Translations under genes and position numbers: made by a program
The notes under the pieces: model-generated
Databases searched by the model: none
The model's input: the letters and a program-made list of their open reading frames with translations, nothing else
Told to the model about the DNA's origin: nothing
Shown here: positions 1-4,620 of the stretch, in pieces
Layout of the letters: each line of letters begins with the position of its first letter
Numbering within the stretch: the stretch's first letter is position 1
Assembly: GCA_024693165.1 (NCBI GenBank)
Contig: JAILLM010000121.1
Location: 1-5,352 of the forward strand
DNA from: Bacilli bacterium
GTDB lineage: Bacteria > Bacillota_I > Bacilli_A > RF39 > UBA660
Length of the DNA: 5,352 bases
Direction: 5' to 3'

Positions 1-136
<136 letters not shown>

Positions 137-142
137 TATAAA

Positions 143-158
143 CAAATCTTGCGATTTG
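143..158 (-). other. rRNA leader hairpin with GCAA tetraloop
   Basis: On the minus-strand RNA, CAAATC-GCAA-GATTTG forms a perfect 6-bp stem closed by a GNRA-type tetraloop, a few bases upstream of the predicted 16S 5' end. Its position suggests a role in leader folding or 16S 5' maturation, which is inferred. The longer stem expected between leader and post-16S spacer cannot be tested because the 16S 3' side is outside the window. Confidence 0.55.
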
Positions 159-201
159 ATTTTAGTTCAATCCAGCTACTCAAATTTTGACATTTTACTT
201 A

Positions 202-214
202 GTTTTCAAAGATC
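202..214 (-). promoter_or_regulatory. boxA-like antitermination site in rRNA leader
   Basis: The minus strand reads TGATCTTTGAAAAC, close to the TG(T/C)TCTTTGAAAAC element of Firmicutes rRNA leaders and to E. coli boxA (TGCTCTTTAACA). In the known system NusB-S10 binds boxA RNA and protects rRNA transcription from early termination. It lies downstream of all three predicted promoters and upstream of the 16S gene, so every rRNA transcript would carry it. Confidence 0.6.
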
Positions 215-219
215 ATTTC

Positions 220-234
220 GCATTTCACAAATGC
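220..234 (-). other. Hairpin at the predicted 5' end of the P3 rRNA transcript
   Basis: GCATTT-GTG-AAATGC is a perfect 6-bp stem with a 3-nt loop on the minus strand. It starts at the G predicted as +1 of promoter P3, so P3 RNA would begin with a hairpin. P1 and P2 RNAs would carry it internally. The function is unknown. Confidence 0.4.
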
Positions 235-240
235 AGGAAT

Positions 241-269
241 AATATACCAAATTTTCGACTCATTGTCAA
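241..269 (-). promoter_or_regulatory. rRNA promoter P3 (proximal)
   Basis: The -35 is TTGACA (269-264) and the -10 is TATATT (246-241), with a 17-bp spacer ending in TTTGG. This gives a TGn extended -10. Upstream (270-300) is almost pure A/T with several A-tracts on the minus strand, as in an UP element. A G lies 6 bp downstream of the -10 (position 234) and is the likely +1. The perfect -35 and the spacing make this the strongest-looking of the three. Confidence 0.85.
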
Positions 270-332
270 ATGTTTTTTTAATTTTTTTTAAAACTTTTTT
301 TGTATATTTCCTATTTGCCACATGCAATTGAT

Positions 333-361
333 AGAATACCAAATTTACATCGTATAGTCAA
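333..361 (-). promoter_or_regulatory. rRNA promoter P2 (middle)
   Basis: The -35 is TTGACT (361-356), the spacer is 17 bp ending in TTTGG, and the -10 is TATTCT (338-333) with an extended TGG. It sits 92 bp upstream of P3 and shares the run TTTTTGTTGACTATA with P1. The flank above the -35 is A/T-rich (362-400). The first G at a suitable distance is 325, with a 7-nt discriminator. Confidence 0.8.
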
Positions 362-427
362 CAAAAAGTTAACTAAATTTAAATAAATTTTATATTCATT
401 TTGTGCTCTTTTTCGAACACAAGAATA

Positions 428-456
428 TTTATACCAAACCCAGGAACTATAGTCAA
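428..456 (-). promoter_or_regulatory. rRNA promoter P1 (distal)
   Basis: The -35 is TTGACT (456-451), the spacer is 17 bp ending in TTTGG, and the -10 is TATAAA (433-428) with an extended TGG. It sits 95 bp upstream of P2 and begins right after the terminator of the upstream operon, whose A/T-rich tail would double as the UP region. The likely +1 is G420, 7 nt below the -10, as in P2. Confidence 0.82.
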
Positions 457-480
457 CAAAAACTTTCATTTTTTGCTAAT

Positions 481-525
481 TTTTTTCAAAAAAGTAAGGA
501 TGTCGCTACTTTCTAACGACATCCT
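481..525 (-). terminator. Intrinsic terminator of the pgk-tpi-ntdP operon
   Basis: On the minus strand AGGATGTCG (525-517) pairs perfectly with CGACATCCT (505-497) across an 11-nt loop, and a TACTTTTTT tract follows. The last codons of the phosphatase gene form the 5' arm, and its TAG stop (508-506) lies in the loop. It separates the operon from rRNA promoter P1, whose -35 begins about 25 bp downstream. Confidence 0.9.
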
Positions 526-1045
526 CGTATATTACTCTATATTTATCAACAACATCCTTGTTAAATGGACCCTCATTATTTTCTTTCATTTTAATAAGTT
601 TTTCCATTTCTTTGTTAACAATAAAATCAATATCTTCTGAATAATGCATTATCTTTTTATGATATTTATATTCATTTTTATCTAATATTTTATACTTTCC
701 ACTTGGAAATACTCTCAGATCTAAATCATAATCTATGTATTTCAAAGCTCCTTCATCAATAACATAAGGTGTTGCGATATTACAATAATAGAATAATCCA
801 TTCTTTTTTAGTTGGGCTAATATGTTAAACCAATTGTTTTTATAGAAAAATATAATTGTTGGTTCCTTAGTTTTATGTTTAGACCCATCTTTTTCAGTAA
901 TAGTTGTTTTATAGTCACCACATACTAAGAAATCTTCTCCAACATCTAGTACCATCATTTTACTAGATACTGTATTAATCTTTCCATTATGTTTATAACA
1001 GTGTAGTTCCAATTTATCCCCAACATTTAATATTGTATTGTTCAT
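506..1045 (-). CDS. DUF402 nucleoside tri-/diphosphate phosphatase (YgaC/Ntdp family)
   Basis: This 179-residue protein matches the UPF0374/DUF402 family (B. subtilis YgaC, S. aureus Ntdp, about 180 aa) over its whole length as I recall those sequences. Members hydrolyse nucleoside tri- and diphosphates in the cytosol with divalent metal. Visible family landmarks are YKHNGKI (17-23), the REP-like KEPTI (60-64), YYCNI (86-90), KYIDYDLDLRVFPSGKY (102-118) with the acidic metal-binding cluster, and GPF (159-161) near the C-terminus. The start chosen is ATG at 1045. An in-frame GTG at 1054 overlaps the Shine-Dalgarno GGAG (1057-1054), which sits 8 nt before the ATG, so it is unlikely to be used. 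The gene is last in the operon, 50 bp after tpi. It may also have a weak promoter of its own, and it ends inside the terminator. The physiological substrate cannot be read from sequence. Confidence 0.92.
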   Translation of the reverse strand: MNNTILNVGDKLELHCYKHNGKINTVSSKMMVLDVGEDFLVCGDYKTTITEKDGSKHKTKEPTIIFFYKNNWFNILAQLKKNGLFYYCNIATPYVIDEGALKYIDYDLDLRVFPSGKYKILDKNEYKYHKKIMHYSEDIDFIVNKEMEKLIKMKENNEGPFNKDVVDKYRVIYEDVVRK

Positions 1046-1064
1046 AAATCGCACTCCACTGCAT

Positions 1065-1093
1065 AGTATAAACTATTTTTTAATATTTTTCTA
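1065..1093 (-). promoter_or_regulatory. Possible weak internal promoter before the phosphatase gene
   Basis: In the 50-bp gap after tpi the minus strand has TATACT (1070-1065) as a -10. A 4-of-6 -35 match, TAGAAA (1093-1088), lies at 17-bp spacing. It would start transcription just ahead of the GGAG ribosome binding site. DNA this AT-rich yields such matches by chance, so it is a candidate only. Confidence 0.3.
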
Positions 1094-1095
1094 GA

Positions 1096-1791
1096 TTAAG
1101 ATTTATTTTCTACACATTCGTTATATATATAGTCAAATTCTGATTTTTCAAATGCACTTGAACATATTATTGTTCCATCTACACCTTTAATAGCTAATAA
1201 ATCATCTACATTCTTTTTAGAAACTCCACCACCATATAGAATTGAATGATTAATATTTCTTTCAATTAACCATTCTTTAATTTTAGTAATTGATTTAGAT
1301 ATTTCATCGATATCTGGAGTCATATCAGTATTACCAATTATATAAGATGGTTCAAATACTATTATTATATATTTAACAAAATCAGGTATAGCTTCTAATT
1401 GAGTTTCTATATTTTTAAATTCATAATCATTTTTTATATCATCTTGATTTCTATCTACACAATATATAGGAATCATATCTTCATCTAATACATTTTTAAG
1501 TTTGTCTCTTAATATATATAAATCTTCATTAAAGTTATACTTTCTTTCAGAATGTCCTACCATTACATATTTGCAATTAAAACTTTTTAAACATTTTGCA
1601 GATATTTCTCCTGTATATGCTCCATCTTTAAATCTTGATACATCTTGACTACCAAGCAAGTAATCTCCCCTTTGGAAGAAAGGGATATATGGATATTCAG
1701 GAAGAACTATTACTTTCTTATTATATATATAGTTTTCAAATTCTTCGATTTCATTTTTTGTAAGATGCATCTTCATATTAATAGCTAACAT
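1096..1791 (-). CDS. tpiA: Triosephosphate isomerase, divergent
   Basis: This 231-residue protein (usual length about 250) should interconvert dihydroxyacetone phosphate and glyceraldehyde 3-phosphate in the cytosol. Catalytic landmarks are in order: N5 and K7 (NMKM, for the usual NWKM), GAYTGEISA (57-65, dimer loop), GHSER (79-83) with the electrophile His80, and FEP (146-148) with the base Glu147. Departures from consensus are several. Loop 6 reads PSYIIGNTD instead of PVWAIGTGK. YGGSV becomes YGGGV (186-190). The phosphate-binding GGAS becomes CSSAF (210-214). CIGE becomes CVDR (111-114). The ATG lies 2 nt after the pgk stop, with only GGTG as a ribosome binding site, so translation is probably coupled. 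The identity is firm by residues and operon partner; normal activity is likely but not proven. Confidence 0.9.
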   Translation of the reverse strand: MLAINMKMHLTKNEIEEFENYIYNKKVIVLPEYPYIPFFQRGDYLLGSQDVSRFKDGAYTGEISAKCLKSFNCKYVMVGHSERKYNFNEDLYILRDKLKNVLDEDMIPIYCVDRNQDDIKNDYEFKNIETQLEAIPDFVKYIIIVFEPSYIIGNTDMTPDIDEISKSITKIKEWLIERNINHSILYGGGVSKKNVDDLLAIKGVDGTIICSSAFEKSEFDYIYNECVENKS

Positions 1792-1793
1792 GA

Positions 1794-2942
1794 TTATTCA
1801 CCATTACATTTTAATGAACCAAATGCTATATATTCTAAAGTTGCTCCTCCACCTGTTGAAAGAAAATCAAATGCTTGATCAAAACCTAGTTTATTAACAG
1901 ATGCTACTGCATCTCCACCACCAGCTATTTTATAAGCATTGCATTTACTTAATTCTTTTAAGATTTCTTCAGTTCCATTTTTATATCTTTCATCTTCATA
2001 TAAACCAACTGTACCATTAACAAAAATAGTTTCAGCTTTTCTTATATAACTTCTATAAGTATTAATTGTAGCATCACCAATATCATATATCTTATCTGTA
2101 TCTTCTACATCAGTTATATTTTTCTTGTTAATAATTCCACTATTTTCAACAACTACATCACTAGGAATTATAATTTTATCTCTATGTTCAGTAATAATAC
2201 CTGAAATTTCATCAACATATTCTTTTGAATATAATGATTCACCTACATTAAATCCAGAAGCAGCAAGGAATGTATTAGCAATTCCTCCACCTACTAATAT
2301 ATAATCGCATTTATCTATTAAAGATTTAATTAGTTGAATCTTATCATCAACTTTAGCTCCACCCATAATAACAACAAATGGTCTTTCTATATTATTAACA
2401 ATTGGATCTAATCCTTTTACTTCTTCCTCAATTAAGAAACCATAATATGTTTCTAAGTATTTAGATATACCATAATTAGACGCATGTCTTCTATGAGTTG
2501 TACCAAATGCATCATTTACAAATACATCCCCTAAAGAAGCCCAGAATCTAGATAATGCATCATCGCAACCAGATTCTAATGAAGAAGGAAGATCTTCATA
2601 TCTAGTGTTTTCTAACATAACTAGTCTATTTTCTTTAAGTAAACTCTTTAATCTTTCATCTCTTGTATCTTTAACAAATACAATATTCATTTCTAATAGT
2701 TTACTTAATCTTTCACATACTATATATAAAGAGTTATCTTTTTTATCTAATTCATCTTTTACTTTTCCTAAATGTGACATTATTAAAAGATTACAATTCT
2801 TATTTAGTAAATATTTAATAGTTGGAATAGATTTAACTATCTTAGTATCATCTACGATAGTTCCATCTTTAATAGTTACATTTAAATCTAATCTTAGTAT
2901 TACTTTTTTATTATCTAAATTTGCATTTTCTATGAAGTTCAT
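1794..2942 (-). CDS. pgk: Phosphoglycerate kinase
   Basis: This 382-residue protein (family about 390-400) transfers phosphate between 1,3-bisphosphoglycerate and ADP in glycolysis. N-domain: RLDLNV (17-22, Asp19, Asn21), SHLG (56-59), LENTR (110-114), and GDVFVNDAFG (138-147) followed by HRRHAS (150-155). C-domain (nucleotide): GGAKVDDKI (194-202, Lys197), GGGIANTFLAA (218-228), VNGTVGLYE (308-316), GGGD (341-344) and STGGGATLE (362-370). Two basic-patch arginines that contact 3-phosphoglycerate, R38 and R65 in human numbering, align with Lys34 and Lys60, and GP becomes GT at 310-311. The C-terminus stops soon after the GGG motif. AGGTGAT lies 3 nt before the ATG and the leader is about 15 nt. 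It is first in the operon with tpi, and no gapA is seen next to it. Confidence 0.96.
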   Translation of the reverse strand: MNFIENANLDNKKVILRLDLNVTIKDGTIVDDTKIVKSIPTIKYLLNKNCNLLIMSHLGKVKDELDKKDNSLYIVCERLSKLLEMNIVFVKDTRDERLKSLLKENRLVMLENTRYEDLPSSLESGCDDALSRFWASLGDVFVNDAFGTTHRRHASNYGISKYLETYYGFLIEEEVKGLDPIVNNIERPFVVIMGGAKVDDKIQLIKSLIDKCDYILVGGGIANTFLAASGFNVGESLYSKEYVDEISGIITEHRDKIIIPSDVVVENSGIINKKNITDVEDTDKIYDIGDATINTYRSYIRKAETIFVNGTVGLYEDERYKNGTEEILKELSKCNAYKIAGGGDAVASVNKLGFDQAFDFLSTGGGATLEYIAFGSLKCNGE

Positions 2943-2963
2943 ATTATCACCTTACTATAGTAA

Positions 2964-2992
2964 ATTATAATCAAAAAAAAATAGAATTACAA
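2964..2992 (-). promoter_or_regulatory. Promoter of the pgk-tpi-ntdP operon
   Basis: The minus strand reads TTGTAA (2992-2987), a 17-bp spacer, then a consensus TATAAT (2969-2964). Initiation near 2956-2958 would leave a leader of roughly 15 nt carrying AGGTGAT (2952-2946). The -35 and most of the spacer lie inside the terminator of the upstream gene. Confidence 0.65.
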
Positions 2993-3007
2993 TAAATGCA
3001 ATTCTAT
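2973..3007 (-). terminator. Intrinsic terminator of the wall-hydrolase gene
   Basis: On the minus strand ATAGAATTGCA (3007-2997) pairs with TGTAATTCTAT (2991-2981), one G-U pair, around a 5-nt loop. A run of nine or so T residues follows. The TAG stop of the gene (3006-3004) is part of the first arm. Confidence 0.9.
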
Positions 3008-3942
3008 TTAGAGTTTAATACATCTTGAGCAGTAATATTATAATTAGTTCCACTATAATGATTTAAAGCTCTAGTAACTAATTGAATCCAGTGAGGACTC
3101 GCAACTCTATTACCGTTTTTATCAGTAGTAGGACAATATATCCTACCAATTGATGGTAATGTAGTTAAACCTTTAGAAATATAGTTGTTTGATAAATATC
3201 TAATATATCTATATACACCATTTTCTATACTTCTATATTTAATTAATCCGTTTGAGCCCATGCCACCATATACATTGTTACATCTTAACATGTATTTAGC
3301 AGTATAATAACCCGACTCGGCAGCCCCAATACTTAACGCTAAATCAGTATCAACGTTAGTAAATATATTCTTTGTATAATATATGATAAGCATTTCAACA
3401 TATTCACTGTTACCAGTATATTGTACGGTTTTCTTACTTACAGATTCAGGGTGTTCGTCCGCATAATTTTGTAAGTATTCATATAGACCGTATTGAGCAG
3501 TACCATATACTTTTAATTTCCCTTTTGCGTCTTTTAAATATCCAACGTTAGTTTTTTCAAATTCATCAGGATTTTCTTCATATAGTTTTTCTAACGATTT
3601 AATAACAGTTTCTTTGTTTAAACCAAATGTTTTACAAAGAAGTGTTACGTCTGATGCATATTCATTTAAAAACATATTTAAGTAATTTGTTTTTACTGTA
3701 ACTTCTTCTTCTGGGCCTTGTGGTTCATTATTAGAAGATAAGTATCCTAAATTATATACTTCTGTTCCACTAACTGTTAGTGTGAGGGGTACATCTCCAA
3801 TTTGCTTTTCGCTACTTGAAGAATCATACTTTAACCCTTCGGCATAAATGTGTGCTCCTAATGCTGTAGTAAATATTGTTAATAAAACAACAGCTGTTAA
3901 CACTTGCTTCCAATTTAATTTAGAAGCGATTTTAAACTTCAT
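3004..3942 (-). CDS. Secreted or membrane-anchored lysozyme/glucosaminidase-like cell-wall hydrolase
   Basis: This is a 312-residue exported protein. Residues 1-13 are basic (K2, K4, K8, K12) and 14-30 form one hydrophobic segment. Possible cleavage after ALG (29) or IYA (34) gives a signal peptide, or else an N-terminal anchor. Residues 40-85 are low-complexity and acidic, and 86-190 look helical. Residues 200-300 resemble the lysozyme-like fold of glucosaminidases and transglycosylases: LSIGAAESG (203-211) with Glu209 as the candidate catalytic acid, CNNVYGGMG (221-229), KYRSIENGVYRYIRYL (235-250) and SPHWIQLV (282-289). By family such proteins cut peptidoglycan glycan strands; which bond is not decidable here. 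The start is clear: AGGAGG lies 8 nt before the ATG. It has its own promoter and terminator, so it is monocistronic. The fold call rests on motif resemblance only. Confidence 0.65.
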   Translation of the reverse strand: MKFKIASKLNWKQVLTAVVLLTIFTTALGAHIYAEGLKYDSSSSEKQIGDVPLTLTVSGTEVYNLGYLSSNNEPQGPEEEVTVKTNYLNMFLNEYASDVTLLCKTFGLNKETVIKSLEKLYEENPDEFEKTNVGYLKDAKGKLKVYGTAQYGLYEYLQNYADEHPESVSKKTVQYTGNSEYVEMLIIYYTKNIFTNVDTDLALSIGAAESGYYTAKYMLRCNNVYGGMGSNGLIKYRSIENGVYRYIRYLSNNYISKGLTTLPSIGRIYCPTTDKNGNRVASPHWIQLVTRALNHYSGTNYNITAQDVLNSK

Positions 3943-3975
3943 TATAAAGTCCTCCTCTTTAAGACGAACGGCATT

Positions 3976-4004
3976 ATCTTATCAAAAATGACCCATTTTG
4001 TCAA
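3976..4004 (-). promoter_or_regulatory. Promoter of the wall-hydrolase gene
   Basis: A consensus -35 TTGACA (4004-3999), a 17-bp spacer and the -10 TAAGAT (3981-3976) with a TGA extended element just before it. Initiation near 3969 gives a leader of about 27 nt ending in a strong AGGAGG (near 3951-3956). Ten-base direct repeats cover the -35 and the spacer, so the promoter is a good place for control. Confidence 0.75.
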
Positions 4005-4010
4005 AAATGA
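3982..4010 (-). repeat. Direct repeat TCATTTTTGA over the hydrolase promoter
   Basis: The minus strand carries TCATTTTTGA twice (4010-4001 and 3991-3982), 19 bp apart. One copy overlaps the -35 and the other fills the spacer up to the -10. A similar TCATATTTTTCA lies on the plus strand at 4094-4105, ahead of the divergent gene. Spacing near two helical turns fits a dimeric regulator, but A/T richness makes chance copies possible. Confidence 0.4.
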
Positions 4011-4103
4011 GGAATTTTTTGTTGATAAATTTAGAGTTATTAACACCTGCAAATCTAGGGTTAAATCGGACCTAAAAAACTTTCAAAATCGGTCATATTT
4101 TTC

Positions 4104-4118
4104 ACTCAAGATTTGAGT
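4104..4118 (+). promoter_or_regulatory. Inverted repeat, candidate operator
   Basis: ACTCAA-GAT-TTGAGT is a perfect 6-bp inverted repeat with a 3-bp centre. It covers the -35 position and spacer of the plus-strand promoter, which itself lacks a good -35 hexamer. That placement is typical of an operator. No regulator gene is visible in the window. Confidence 0.45.
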
Positions 4119-4122
4119 ATTA

Positions 4123-4131
4123 TGGTATAAT
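4123..4131 (+). promoter_or_regulatory. Extended -10 promoter for the 4149-4580 gene
   Basis: TGGTATAAT gives a consensus -10 (4126-4131) preceded by TGG. No convincing -35 is found at 16-18 bp; the sequence there is CACTCA, part of an inverted repeat. Initiation near 4138 would place the AGGTGAT ribosome binding site (4138-4144) at the very 5' end of the RNA. Confidence 0.7.
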
Positions 4132-4148
4132 TTATATAGGTGATAGAA

Positions 4149-4580
4149 ATGAAGATGGATTGTATAAATTCGATAGATATTTATTCAAACAACAAAGATG
4201 TTTTTACAATCACATCTGATAGTTTCGAGAATTTCTATGTAGCTAATATCGATGATAATGGTGATGAAATCAATTACCTTTTATGTGAAGATCAAGTCAC
4301 ATTATTTGCTAATTTCTTTATGATTAAGATAAAAAATAATGATTCAGAAAATAATACATTACTTATTCTTCAAAGACTATTAAAGAAAAAAGATATTATT
4401 CATGTAACTATTAATTTTAATAATGGTCATAAACAAGCATTTGAATTAGCAAAAAGAAGAATTGCTAAGAATGGTATATTAGAAAATACATACGAAGATG
4501 CTTATTTAGATAGTAATAATGATTTATGTATAATGGTTACAGATAAAAATATTAAATATAAAAAAGAATTATTCGCATAA
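4149..4580 (+). CDS. Hypothetical protein, 143 aa
   Basis: I do not recognise this protein. It is soluble in appearance, with no signal peptide or membrane segment. Residues 1-60 are acidic with alternating hydrophobic residues (beta-like, NIDDNGDE at 33-40). Residues 66-107 hold a probable helix and basic patches (LLKKK 77-81, AKRRIAK 101-107), and the C-terminal part is again mixed. AGGTGAT (4138-4144) is 4 nt before the ATG at 4149. An in-frame GTG at 4140 falls inside that ribosome binding site and is rejected; a further ATG at 4155 remains possible. It has its own extended -10 promoter with an inverted repeat and is followed at once by a terminator, so it is monocistronic. It is transcribed away from the wall-hydrolase gene, and shared control is possible but unproven. 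Codon use looks like its neighbours. Confidence 0.85.
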   Translation: MKMDCINSIDIYSNNKDVFTITSDSFENFYVANIDDNGDEINYLLCEDQVTLFANFFMIKIKNNDSENNTLLILQRLLKKKDIIHVTINFNNGHKQAFELAKRRIAKNGILENTYEDAYLDSNNDLCIMVTDKNIKYKKELFA

Positions 4581-4581
4581 T

Positions 4582-4620
4582 AAAAGTTCAAGAATTTATC
4601 TTGAACTTTTTATTTTATTT
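4582..4620. terminator. Bidirectional terminator between convergent genes
   Basis: AAAAGTTCAAG (4582-4592) pairs perfectly with CTTGAACTTTT (4600-4610) around a 7-nt loop. On the plus strand TTTTTATTTTATTT follows; on the minus strand TTTTATTA follows. It can therefore end both the 4149-4580 gene and the minus-strand gene, whose TAA stop (4598-4596) lies in the loop. Confidence 0.88.

Noticed and set aside
401..640. Plus-strand open frame of 79 codons
   Set aside because: It crosses the rRNA promoter P1, the operon terminator and the antisense of the phosphatase gene. It has no ribosome binding site and a Phe/Ile/Asn-rich translation typical of antisense AT-rich DNA.
1052..1054. GTG start for the phosphatase gene
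   Set aside because: It overlaps the GGAG ribosome binding site; the ATG three codons later has correct spacing and a family-like N-terminus.
2605..2970. Plus-strand open frame of 121 codons
   Set aside because: It is the antisense shadow of the 5' part of pgk, whose reading frame is certain. The Ser/Leu/Phe-rich product is typical of the complement of such genes.
506..3942. Mycoplasma-type code (TGA as Trp)
   Set aside because: All five Trp codons I checked in the minus-strand genes are TGG. No in-frame TGA is needed in any gene. TGA is not used as a stop here either, so its role is simply not tested.
3943..4139. A riboswitch ahead of the wall-hydrolase gene
   Set aside because: The TTGACA promoter at 4004-3976 leaves a leader of only about 27 nt, too short for a known riboswitch such as the c-di-AMP class. 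The remaining DNA shows no such fold.
4140..4142. GTG start for the 143-aa gene
   Set aside because: It lies inside AGGTGAT, the only ribosome binding site, and about 2 nt from the predicted transcription start.
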